Origin: VRUE01 sp963742535
GTDB taxonomy: Bacteria; Actinomycetota; Thermoleophilia; Solirubrobacterales; 70-9
Assembly: GCA_963742535.1 (NCBI GenBank)
Contig: CAVUMC010000002.1
Span: 1,054,001 to 1,118,000, forward strand
Direction: 5' to 3'
Length of the DNA: 64,000 bases
Within the stretch, counting starts at the first letter, position 1. Every line of letters starts with the position of its first letter. Position numbers and translations under genes: made by a program. The notes beneath the pieces are model-generated. The model had not been told where the DNA came from, ran no database searches, and saw only the letters and a program-made list of their open reading frames with translations. This document shows positions 43,273 through 51,086 of the stretch, piece by piece.

Positions 43273-43285
43273 GCGCCTGATCGCC

Positions 43286-43318
43286 GCCGGGCCGCCGTGT
43301 TGAAACCAGCGGCCCGGC
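43286..43318. terminator. Bidirectional hairpin terminator
   Basis: GCCGGGCCGC (43286-43295) pairs perfectly with GCGGCCCGGC (43309-43318) across 13 nt, between the convergent membrane protein and ZIP transporter genes (14 bp from each stop). Confidence 0.75.
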
Positions 43319-43332
43319 ACGCACTTCCCGGC

Positions 43333-44073
43333 TCAGACGCCGAGCGCAAAACTCAATGCCAACATGACTGCGGCGCCGAGGGCGAGCCCGACGCTTGGCC
43401 CCAGCGGCCGGCGGCCCGAATAAGCCTTCGGCAGCATCTCGACGGCGATCAGCGCCAACATCGCTCCAGCGGCGAAGGCGAACGAAAAGGGCAGAAGGCC
43501 GCTCACCTCCTCCACTGCCAGAAAGGCGATCAAGGCGCCGACCGGCTGCGGCGCGCTGGTCGCGACGGCGGCCCAGAACTGGCGAGCGCGACCGAAGCCG
43601 GCTTCCTGCATCGGGATCGCCACGCTGGTCCCCTCGGGGATGTTCTGGATGCCGATCGCGAGGATCACGAAGAGGCTCAAGCCGGCTCGATCCGAGGCAA
43701 AGGCGGTGCCGATCGCAAGCCCCTCGGGCAGGCTGTGGACAAAGAGGACGAGAAAGACCAGGGCCGAGGTTCGCGCCCCAGCGCCGGTATGGCCCATGAA
43801 ACCGTGGTCGGGCCCGAAGCGCTGGCGGACCGTCACGAGGAAGGCGACACCGACGGCAAGTCCGCCGATCACCTCGACAGCGGAGCCTTCTTCCGTGGCC
43901 GGGATAAGCAGTCCGGCGATTGCAGCGACTCCCATCACCCCCGCGGCGAGGCCGAGCAGGAAGGGAGTTACACGCTCAGTCCGCTGCCCGAAAAGGAAAA
44001 CCGGAATCGCGCCGAGACCAGTCGCCAGCGCAGTGGCGGAGGCGGCCAGCAAGAGGACGACGACGTCTGGCAT
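43333..44073 (-). CDS. ZIP-family metal transporter
   Basis: Protein of 246 residues with eight membrane segments. The metal-site motifs of TM4 and TM5 are FVHSLPEGLAIG and IQNIPEGTSVAI. ZupT-like members take up Zn, Fe or Mn into the cytoplasm. The start is ATG 44073. It is divergent from the universal stress gene at 44233, with 159 bp between that hold the box promoter. Confidence 0.93.
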   Translation of the reverse strand: MPDVVVLLLAASATALATGLGAIPVFLFGQRTERVTPFLLGLAAGVMGVAAIAGLLIPATEEGSAVEVIGGLAVGVAFLVTVRQRFGPDHGFMGHTGAGARTSALVFLVLFVHSLPEGLAIGTAFASDRAGLSLFVILAIGIQNIPEGTSVAIPMQEAGFGRARQFWAAVATSAPQPVGALIAFLAVEEVSGLLPFSFAFAAGAMLALIAVEMLPKAYSGRRPLGPSVGLALGAAVMLALSFALGV

Positions 44074-44190
44074 TCAGGGAGCGCTTACGTGTTCGTCCCA
44101 AGCCGCCATCGCGGGCGAATCATCCCAACTCCCAGGACTGGACGGCCCCTCTTCAGACATCAGGGGTCTGCCACCTGATCTGTGCGGCGT

Positions 44191-44226
44191 TTCTCGGATC
44201 TCCGGGCGCGAACGCTCTCTTAGTTT
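44191..44226 (+). promoter_or_regulatory. Box promoter of the universal stress pair
   Basis: TTCTCGGATCTC (44191-44202, a weaker box), 18 nt, TAGTTT (44221-44226), 6 nt, ATG 44233. The geometry is identical to the 27638 promoter. Confidence 0.5.
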
Positions 44227-44232
44227 CGACTC

Positions 44233-45096
44233 ATGAAACTTCATCCCTTACTGAAGACAGAGGAGAGCCGCCGCGCCGGCGCGTCCGTCTCGCCGGCGCC
44301 TGCCGCGCCGGTCCTGATCGGATTCGACGGCGCCGAGGGAGGCCACGACGCCCTGGAGCTGGGACGGGTTCTGGGCTCGATCCGAGGCAGCCGCTGCATC
44401 GTCGCGATTCCCCACGAGGACGTCGCCTCCGACGCGCGGGCGGCGCTCGGCGACCCCGAGGCCGAGACGCGCGCGATCGGCGCCCTCGCCCCCGCGCTGC
44501 AGCTGTTCCGGTGCGCCAAGCGGGAGGGTGCCGGGACGCTTGTCCTCGGCTCCACCCGCCGCGGCAAGGTCGGCCGGGCGCTGCTCGGCAGCACCTCCGA
44601 GCAGGTGCTCCACAAAGCTCCCTGCGAGGTGGTCGTCGCACCGCGCGGCTACGCCGCCGAGCACCACGAGGGCTTGGCGAAGATCGCGGTCGCGGTCGAC
44701 GGCACGCCCGGGTCGAAGGTCGCCCTCGCACGGGCCGAAGACCTGGCGCGCCAAGCCGGGGCGACGATCGAGATCCTGGTCGCCTCCGATCCGATCGTCT
44801 CGGGGATCGAAGCCGAATTTCCGCGCGACACGCCCAGCTCGATAGCCGACATCTTGGAGGCGGCGGTCGGCTCCGTCGATCCTGCCCTCGCCCCAACCGG
44901 CAAGAAGGTCGACTCGGGCTGGCGGCAGGTGGTGCGCACGATCGCCGTCGCCCTGGCGGAGGCCTGCGACCCCGAGGTCGATCTCCTCGTCACCGGCTCG
45001 GGCCGCCCGATGGACCGCTTTCTCCTCGGCTCGATGACCAAGCACCTGATCACCGAGGCGCCCTGCCCCGTCCTCGTCGTTCCCCACACGAGGTAG
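44233..45096 (+). CDS. Tandem universal stress protein
   Basis: Protein of 287 residues. The first domain has VLIGFDGAEGGHDALELGRV and GSTRRGKVGRALLGSTSEQV; the second has KIAVAVDGTPGSKVALARAE and GSGRPMDRFLLGSMTKHLIT, both close to the ATP-binding consensus. The start is ATG 44233, leaderless by promoter position. The next universal stress gene begins 4 bp after its stop, so the two form an operon. Confidence 0.92.
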   Translation: MKLHPLLKTEESRRAGASVSPAPAAPVLIGFDGAEGGHDALELGRVLGSIRGSRCIVAIPHEDVASDARAALGDPEAETRAIGALAPALQLFRCAKREGAGTLVLGSTRRGKVGRALLGSTSEQVLHKAPCEVVVAPRGYAAEHHEGLAKIAVAVDGTPGSKVALARAEDLARQAGATIEILVASDPIVSGIEAEFPRDTPSSIADILEAAVGSVDPALAPTGKKVDSGWRQVVRTIAVALAEACDPEVDLLVTGSGRPMDRFLLGSMTKHLITEAPCPVLVVPHTR

Positions 45097-45100
45097 CCCG

Positions 45101-45898
45101 GTGTACTCGCGGATCCTCGTCGGCTATCTCGACACCGAGCAGGGCAACGACGCCCTTGAGCTTGGCCGCGTCATGGCCCAGGCCAATCGGGCCGAGCTGC
45201 TCGTCCTCACCGTCGCCGACCAAAACAACGCCGGCCTCGCCGAGCTTGCGCGCTCTGAGGGCGCCGACCTCGTCGTCCTCGGCTCGACCCACCGCGGCCC
45301 GCTCGGGCGGGTCGTGCCGGGAGCGACGGTCGGGCGCCTGCTCGGCGAGGCGCCCTGCGCAGTGGCCGTCGCCCCGCCGGGCTTCTGCCGCCCGCCCGAC
45401 GGCGATCTCGGCTGGCGCCCCCTGAGCGGAAATGCGGAGGACGTCGGTATGCGGGTCGTCGGTGTCGGCTTCGACGGATCGCCCGCCGCCCATCGGGCGC
45501 TCGACATCGCCGCTGAGCTCGCCATCGCCAACGGTGCCGCCCTGCGTGTCTACGCGGTTGCGCGAAAGTACGCCCACCCGCCGGCCGCCGATGCGAGCGG
45601 GCACGTCCCCGGGCCTCCAACCGAAGCCGAGTCGCTGCGCGAGCAACTGCACGAGGCGGTCGCCTACCTTCCATCCGAGACGCGGGCGCTGCCGGTCTTC
45701 CTGCGCGGCATCGCCGCCATCGAGCTGATTGGAGCCGTCGAGCTCGGTGTCGACCTGCTCGTCCTGGGCTCTCGTCCCGGTGGCCCGATTCGACGGACCT
45801 TGCACGGCAGCGTCTCCAACGCCGTCCTGCAGGAGGCGACCTGTCCGGTGTTGATCTCCCCAGTCGGTGTCAAGGCACCACAAGCGAGCCTTGCCTGA
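45101..45898 (+). CDS. Tandem universal stress protein
   Basis: Protein of 265 residues from GTG 45101. First half: ILVGYLDTEQGNDALELGRV and GSTHRGPLGRVVPGATVGRL; second half: VVGVGFDGSPAAHRALDIAA and GSRPGGPIRRTLHGSVSNAV. It is co-transcribed with the gene before it. The 157 bp after it carry no supported gene. Confidence 0.92.
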   Translation: MYSRILVGYLDTEQGNDALELGRVMAQANRAELLVLTVADQNNAGLAELARSEGADLVVLGSTHRGPLGRVVPGATVGRLLGEAPCAVAVAPPGFCRPPDGDLGWRPLSGNAEDVGMRVVGVGFDGSPAAHRALDIAAELAIANGAALRVYAVARKYAHPPAADASGHVPGPPTEAESLREQLHEAVAYLPSETRALPVFLRGIAAIELIGAVELGVDLLVLGSRPGGPIRRTLHGSVSNAVLQEATCPVLISPVGVKAPQASLA

Positions 45899-46055
45899 TC
45901 CGCACCCAAACGATGCGACGTTGCAGCTCGCCCGGGCGATCGCCTCGTCGTCATGCACCGCACCTCTTGTGGGAAAACCAGGATTGCGCTCCGGCGGACC
46001 CCGCACGGCAAAATTCTCATCCGCAGTTAACGAAGCCGTGCCAGTCTCCTGACGG

Positions 46056-47303
46056 TTGCGGGTTCTGATCGCCACCGACCACTTTCCGCCCTTCATCGGG
46101 GGCGCCCACCGCCAGGCGCAGCTGATCGCCACGGCGATGGCGGAGCGCGGCCATGACGTCGCCGTCGCGACGCCCTGGCATGGCGGCCTACCCCGGCGGG
46201 AAGAGCGGGACGGTTTCGCCGTTCATCGCGTTCGCCAGATGCGCACGCTGATGCCGACCCTCGTGCGCGACCGCAAGCAGCGCCACCAGCCCCCCTTCCC
46301 AGATCCGGTCAGCGTCCGCGATCTGCGCAAACTGATGCGGGAGTTCGAACCCGACCTGGTCCACGCCTACGGCTGGCTTGCCTTCTCGGTCGCCGTGGCG
46401 CTCGGACGGCGGCGGACGCCGATGCTCGTCTCCGCCCGCGACTACGGCTACTTCTGCGCGACCCGCACCCTCGTGCGCAAGGGCGAGCCCTGCGACGGCC
46501 CCTCTCCCGCCAAGTGCCTGGGGTGCGCCGCTGACTACTACGGCGCGCCGAAGGGATGGATCGCCGCGCTTGGCGTCCAGCTCTCGAAGCCGATGTTGGC
46601 GCGAAAGATGACGGCGCTGCACAGCGTCAGCAGCTACGTCGAAGAGGTGACGCTGAAGCACGTGGGTAAGCCGCGGGCGCTGAGCCTCACGATCCCCAGT
46701 TTCCAGGCCGAGCAGCCACCGGCGCCGGGCGCAGAGAAGCCGGATGTGGAGGCGTGGCTAGCCCGCCTGCCGGTAGAGCCGTTCATCCTCTTCGTCGGCG
46801 CTTTTCGCAAGGTCAAGGGACTGGAGACGCTGTTCGCCGCCTACCGCCGGCTCGACTCTCCCCCGCCGCTGGTCTTGATGGGTACCTTCGAGCGAGACTC
46901 GCCGGATGATTTCCCGGACGAAGCGATCGTCCTCACCGACGTCCCCAACGAGGCGGTGATGGCGGCCTGGCCGCGGGCGATGTTCGGGGTGATGCCCTCG
47001 CTCTGGCCCGAGCCGCTCGGCGCGACCGTCTCGGAGGGCATGAGCAAGGGTCGGCCCGTGATCGGTACCGAACCCGGGGGGCACACGGACATGCTGACCG
47101 CGGACACGGGCCTGCTCGTGCCCCAAGGTGACGTTGCGGCGCTGACCGCGGCGATGGAAAAGCTGATCCGAGACCCCGAGGGTCGCGCGCGCCTCGGCGC
47201 CGCCGCCGCCGAGCGCGCAAAACAGTTCGCGGCACCGGCGGTGATCCCCCAGCTCGAGCAGGCTTACCGGGAAACCGTCACGGCCGCGCAAGCCGCCGAC
47301 TAG
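46056..47303 (+). CDS. GT4 glycosyltransferase
   Basis: Protein of 415 residues from TTG 46056. GT-B fold: N-terminal VLIATDHFPPFIGGAHRQAQ, SARDYGYFCATRTL, a middle segment with Cys residues (GEPCDGPSPAKCLGCAADYY), then FVGAFRKVKGLETLFAAYRR, PSLWPEPLGATVSEGMSKGR and VIGTEPGGHTDML (the EPLG and E motif of GT4). The acceptor is unknown. The two-component genes of cluster 2 begin 10 bp after its stop with their own TAGCAT hexamer overlapping it. Confidence 0.9.
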   Translation: MRVLIATDHFPPFIGGAHRQAQLIATAMAERGHDVAVATPWHGGLPRREERDGFAVHRVRQMRTLMPTLVRDRKQRHQPPFPDPVSVRDLRKLMREFEPDLVHAYGWLAFSVAVALGRRRTPMLVSARDYGYFCATRTLVRKGEPCDGPSPAKCLGCAADYYGAPKGWIAALGVQLSKPMLARKMTALHSVSSYVEEVTLKHVGKPRALSLTIPSFQAEQPPAPGAEKPDVEAWLARLPVEPFILFVGAFRKVKGLETLFAAYRRLDSPPPLVLMGTFERDSPDDFPDEAIVLTDVPNEAVMAAWPRAMFGVMPSLWPEPLGATVSEGMSKGRPVIGTEPGGHTDMLTADTGLLVPQGDVAALTAAMEKLIRDPEGRARLGAAAAERAKQFAAPAVIPQLEQAYRETVTAAQAAD

Positions 47304-47306
47304 CAT
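47301..47306 (+). promoter_or_regulatory. TAGCAT -10 element of the cluster 2 regulator
   Basis: TAGCAT ends 7 nt before GTG 47314 and overlaps the glycosyltransferase stop. It would give a leaderless message for the regulator-kinase-redox operon. No clear -35 was seen. Confidence 0.35.
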
Positions 47307-47313
47307 CGCTGCC

Positions 47314-47985
47314 GTGGAGATCCTGATCGTCGAGGACGAGGCGGCGATCGCCGACTTCCTCGAGCGTGGCCTGAGAAGAGAGGGCTTCGCCGTGCAGACG
47401 GTCGCCGACGGCATCGAGGGCGAGCGGCTGGCCCTAGACCACCCCTTCGACCTGGTCGTGCTCGACCGGATGCTGCCGGGCCGCGACGGGCTCGAGGTGC
47501 TGGGCGCGATCCGCCGCGGCAAGCCCGCTCTGCCGGTGATCATGTTGACCGCCAAGGCCGAGATCCCCGATCGGGTCGAGGGTCTCGACAGCGGCGCGGC
47601 CGACTACGTGAGCAAGCCCTTCTCCTTCCCCGAGCTCGTCGCTCGGGTCAAGGCGCAACTGCGCCAGGCGGGCGGCGAGATAGCAACGACTTTGGAGGCG
47701 GGCGGCATCCGCCTCGACCTGGTCGATCGCCGGGCCGAGCGCGACGGTCTCGCGGTCGACCTGCCCAAGCGCGAGTCCGAGCTGCTCGCCTACCTGATGC
47801 GCCACGCGGGCCGCGTCTGTACCCACGAGGAGATCCTCGCCGCGGTCTGGAACTACGACCACGATCCCGGCACCAACATCGTCCAGGTCTACGTCGGCTA
47901 CCTGCGCCGCAAGCTCGGCCGCCCCGGCTCGCCCGCCCCGATAGAGACCGTGCGCTCGGTCGGCTACAAGCTGAGCGAGCGCTAG
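47314..47985 (+). CDS. OmpR-family response regulator
   Basis: Protein of 223 residues from GTG 47314. Receiver: ILIVEDEAAIADFLERGL, phosphoacceptor in VVLDRMLPGRDG, Lys in YVSKPFSFPE. Winged helix: VWNYDHDPGTNIVQVYVGYL with RRKLGRPG. The kinase start overlaps its stop (TAGTG), making a coupled pair that heads flavinylation cluster 2. Confidence 0.94.
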   Translation: MEILIVEDEAAIADFLERGLRREGFAVQTVADGIEGERLALDHPFDLVVLDRMLPGRDGLEVLGAIRRGKPALPVIMLTAKAEIPDRVEGLDSGAADYVSKPFSFPELVARVKAQLRQAGGEIATTLEAGGIRLDLVDRRAERDGLAVDLPKRESELLAYLMRHAGRVCTHEEILAAVWNYDHDPGTNIVQVYVGYLRRKLGRPGSPAPIETVRSVGYKLSER

Positions 47986-49106
47986 TGCGAGCCGCCTGGA
48001 GAGAACTCGGCCTGCGCGGAAGGCTCGCGCTCTCGATCGGCGCGCTGGTCCTGATCGCCTTCGGTGTCGTCTTCGCCTTCGTCCGCGCGGAGATGGCCGA
48101 GGAGTCGCACGTGATCAATCGAGAGGAGGCACGCGAGCATCGCGCTGGGGGTGCCGAGTTCGAGGCGGGCGAGGGCGAGAAGATCTCCTCGATCTCCGAC
48201 GCCCAGGAAGAGGTCGAAGGGACGTTCCTCATAGTCGGCGGCATCGCGCTCGCGGCGGCGCTCCTCGGCGGCTACCTGATCGCCGCCCGCACCGCCTCGC
48301 CCCTGCGCCGGATGGCCGCGACCGCCGAGGAAGTCCGTTCCGGAGACCTGACGCCGCGGCTGCCCGAGGAACCGGCCGCGGCGCCCGAGCTGCGCGCCGT
48401 GATCGCCGGCTTCAACCGGATGCTCGAGCGCCTCGACCTCGCCTTCTCGCGGCAACGCCGCTTCGTCTCCGACGCCTCGCACGAGCTGCGCACCCCGCTG
48501 ACCGCGATCCGCGGCCAGCTCGAAGTGCTCGCCGCCGACCCCGACGCGGGCGCCGGCGAAGTGCAGCGGGTGAAGATGATCACGCTGGCCGAGGTGGAGC
48601 GAATGGAACGCCTGGTCGAGGAGCTGCTGGCACTCGCCCGCGTCGAGGAGGGCGCCGCGATGGAGGTTGTGGAGATCGACTTGACCGGCCTCCTGCGCGA
48701 CGCCGCCGCTGGCGGTGGTGCCGAACTGGGAGAGCTGGCCCAGGTGCACGTCGCCGGCAGCCCGGAGCTGCTCGCCCGCGTCGTCGTCAACCTGCTCGCC
48801 AACGCGCGCCGCCACGCGGGCGATGCGGGCAGCGTGCGCCTCAGCGCGACGAGCGCGAACGGGCGCGTGACCGTCTGTGTCGACGACGACGGGCCGGGCA
48901 TCCCGCGGGCCGAGCGCGAGCGCGTCTTCGAGCGCTTCCACCGGATCGATTCGGCCCGCAGCCGCGGCGCCGGCGGCAGCGGCCTGGGCCTGGCGATCTC
49001 GCGGGAGATCGTCGAGGCGCACGGGGGCCAAATCTGGATCGAGGACTCCCCGCTGGGCGGCGCTCGCGTCGCCTTCGAGCTGCCCGCTTTCACGCCCGGG
49101 TCCTGA
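47985..49106 (+). CDS. Sensor histidine kinase
   Basis: Protein of 373 residues from GTG 47985. The first TM helix is LALSIGALVLIAFGVVFAFV, with a very short outer segment (about 40 residues, Glu-rich), a second TM (GGIALAAALLGGYLIAARTA), HAMP, HisKA with DASHELRTPLTAIRGQLE, N-box NLLANARRHA and G-boxes DDDGPGIP and GGSGLGLAISRE. The short sensor loop suggests it responds to membrane events or a partner. It precedes the cytochrome-like gene by 56 bp. Confidence 0.93.
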   Translation: MRAAWRELGLRGRLALSIGALVLIAFGVVFAFVRAEMAEESHVINREEAREHRAGGAEFEAGEGEKISSISDAQEEVEGTFLIVGGIALAAALLGGYLIAARTASPLRRMAATAEEVRSGDLTPRLPEEPAAAPELRAVIAGFNRMLERLDLAFSRQRRFVSDASHELRTPLTAIRGQLEVLAADPDAGAGEVQRVKMITLAEVERMERLVEELLALARVEEGAAMEVVEIDLTGLLRDAAAGGGAELGELAQVHVAGSPELLARVVVNLLANARRHAGDAGSVRLSATSANGRVTVCVDDDGPGIPRAERERVFERFHRIDSARSRGAGGSGLGLAISREIVEAHGGQIWIEDSPLGGARVAFELPAFTPGS

Positions 49107-49162
49107 GAAAACTCTCACGCGACGCTTAGGGAGCGCGTAGCGGCGACGCCGAAGATCGCCGG

Positions 49163-49756
49163 GTGTTCAAGCCCCAGGAAAGCGCCCTTGCCGCGCCGCG
49201 CAGGGACGGAGTCGCCGGCAACGGCCGCCTCACCGCGGCGCTGGGCGCGCTGCTCCTGGTCCTGCTCGCGGCCGAGGGGGCGACCATTCCCTTCCTCGGC
49301 CCGTTGCGCGAGGAGCACATCCTGATCGGCATGCTCCTGCTCGGCCCGGTGGCCGCGAAGCTCGCCAGCACCGGCTACCGCTTCTCCCGCTACTACCTCG
49401 GCTCCCCCGCCTACGTGAGCAAGGGACCGCCGTCGATCGCCCTGCGCCTGCTCGCCCCGGGCGTGGTCTTCACCACCGTCGCCCTCTTCGGCACCGGGGT
49501 CGCCCTGCTCATCATCGGCCCCAACGAGGAGCTCTCCTTCCTACACAAGGTCAGCTTCATCGCCTGGTTCGGGCTGATGACGATCCACGTCCTCGGCCAC
49601 ATCCTCGAGCTGCCCGGGCCGGCGTTCGCCGACTGGCGCCGAGACGGTCCGCGCCTCAGCGGGGCGGTCCTGCGCTTCGCCGCCGTCGCGGCGGCGCTGG
49701 CGATCGGCCTCGGACTCGTCGTGCTCAGCTTCTCCGCCGCGGGATCGTGGGGCTGA
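49163..49756 (+). CDS. Cytochrome b561-like four-TM membrane protein
   Basis: Protein of 197 residues from GTG 49163 with four main membrane segments. Candidate haem histidines lie in REEHILIGMLLLGPVAAKLA and FLHKVSFIAWFGLMTIHVLG plus HILE. The layout is like DUF4405/cytochrome b561-fold proteins that often accompany ApbE. A loop of about 20 residues carries RFSRYYLGSPAYVSKGPPS. The one-TM gene start overlaps its stop (TGATG). Haem binding is inferred from His placement only. Confidence 0.7.
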   Translation: MFKPQESALAAPRRDGVAGNGRLTAALGALLLVLLAAEGATIPFLGPLREEHILIGMLLLGPVAAKLASTGYRFSRYYLGSPAYVSKGPPSIALRLLAPGVVFTTVALFGTGVALLIIGPNEELSFLHKVSFIAWFGLMTIHVLGHILELPGPAFADWRRDGPRLSGAVLRFAAVAAALAIGLGLVVLSFSAAGSWG

Positions 49757-50160
49757 TGGGACCACGCGAGCGCGAAGCGGCGAAGCGGCGCGGCCGGCAC
49801 AAGCTCGAGGCGATGAGGCGCCGGGCGACGCAACAGCGCGAGCGGGTCGTGGTGATCGCGATCACCGGCTTCGTCCTGCTCTGGACGGTGGTCTTCGTGC
49901 AAATGGCAACGGGCAACGACCCGGTACTCGGTGTCAGCAAGAAGGCGCAGCGCCCGGTGCCGAAGGTGGCTGCCCGTGACCCCGAACGGCCCAGCCCTCA
50001 GGCGACACCACCCGACAGGGAAACCGAAGAGGCAGAAGCAGAACGGGTCGCACTGGAACGGCTCGAAGCCGAAGAACAGGAAGCGCGCGAACTGGAAGAA
50101 ATCGAATTCGAAGAAGCGGAAGCCGAAGAACTCGAAGCCGTCACCAGCGGGCAGTCGTGA
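49756..50160 (+). CDS. One-TM protein with Glu-rich tail ending TSGQS, upstream of apbE
   Basis: Protein of 134 residues from ATG 49756. A strongly basic cytoplasmic start (REREAAKRRGRHKLEAMRRR), one membrane helix (VVVIAITGFVLLWTVVFVQM), and an outer tail that becomes a long Glu/Ala helix (likely a stiff coil) and ends LEAVTSGQS. The last residues T-S-G-Q-S parallel TTGAS of the 35036 protein, although Gln replaces Ala of the flavin-site core. The stop overlaps the apbE GTG start. Proposed as the cluster-2 counterpart of the 35036 protein. Confidence 0.65.
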   Translation: MGPREREAAKRRGRHKLEAMRRRATQQRERVVVIAITGFVLLWTVVFVQMATGNDPVLGVSKKAQRPVPKVAARDPERPSPQATPPDRETEEAEAERVALERLEAEEQEARELEEIEFEEAEAEELEAVTSGQS

Positions 50161-51086
50161 GCGAGGCGAAGCGAACCTTCGAGTGTTTTGGGGGCCTGGT
50201 CACGGTCGCCGTTCTCGGCCCTGCTTCGATGGAGCCCGCCAAGGCCGCAGCGGCCGCCGAAGCGAAACTGCTTGCCGCCCACCGGCAGCTCTCGCGCTTC
50301 CTTCCCAGCAGCGAGCTGAGCCGGCTCAACCGTGACCCGCGCGCACGGGTGCCCGCCAGCCCGCTGCTGCTCAGGCTCGCAAGCGCCGCCCGCGAAGCGG
50401 GCGAACTGACCGATGGCCTGGTCGACGCGACGCTGCTGCGCGAGATCGAGGCGGCCGGCTATCGCGACTCAATGGAGAGCCGCCCCGAGGCCAGCCAGGT
50501 GACGGATCCGAAGGCGACCTCTCCCGCCGCCCCGCACTCGGCACAAGCCTGGGCCGATGTCTCGGTCGACCGGCGGACCTGGACCATCGAGAGGCCGCCG
50601 GGGGTCGAAATCGATAGCGGTGGCATCGCCAAGGGCCTGCTCGCGGACATGGTCGCGGCGAGACTGGCGAAGTTCACTGCCTACGCCGTCGACTGCTGCG
50701 GCGACGTCCGCATCGGCGGCACGGCAGGGCGACGGCGGCCGGTCCGAGTCGAGGATCCCTATGGCGGCGAGCCGGTCCGCTCGCTCCAGGTGAGCGACGG
50801 GGGCGTCGCGACCAGCGGGATCACCCGCCGCAGCTGGAAGGGCGCCGGGGGCACCCCCGCTCACCACTTGCTCGACCCGGCGACGGGCAAGCCGGCGTTC
50901 ACCGGCGTGGTTCAGGCGACCGCGCTCGCCCCCAGCGCCTTCCTCGCCGACGTCCGCGCCAAGTGGGCGCTGCTCTCCGGCCCCAAGCTCGGCCCCACAC
51001 GCCTTCCCTACGGCGGCGTTCTCGTCCTCGCCGACGGCAGCGTCGAGGTCGTGGCGGCACGCGCCCCGATTGAGACCGCAGCGTGA
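50157..51086 (+). CDS. apbE: FAD:protein FMN transferase (second copy)
   Basis: Protein of 309 residues from GTG 50157. Motifs: ECFGGLVTVAVLGPASMEPA, EIDSGGIAKGLLADMVAARL, YAVDCCGDVRIGG, AHHLLDPATGKPAFTG and the C-terminal ATALAPSAFLADVRAKWALL. The IDSGGIAKG motif is closer to the ApbE consensus than that of the 35293 copy. The metal-binding Asp/Thr region is divergent, so activity should be tested. It has no signal peptide. The downstream gene overlaps by 4 bp (GTGA). Confidence 0.92.
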   Translation: MSEAKRTFECFGGLVTVAVLGPASMEPAKAAAAAEAKLLAAHRQLSRFLPSSELSRLNRDPRARVPASPLLLRLASAAREAGELTDGLVDATLLREIEAAGYRDSMESRPEASQVTDPKATSPAAPHSAQAWADVSVDRRTWTIERPPGVEIDSGGIAKGLLADMVAARLAKFTAYAVDCCGDVRIGGTAGRRRPVRVEDPYGGEPVRSLQVSDGGVATSGITRRSWKGAGGTPAHHLLDPATGKPAFTGVVQATALAPSAFLADVRAKWALLSGPKLGPTRLPYGGVLVLADGSVEVVAARAPIETAA

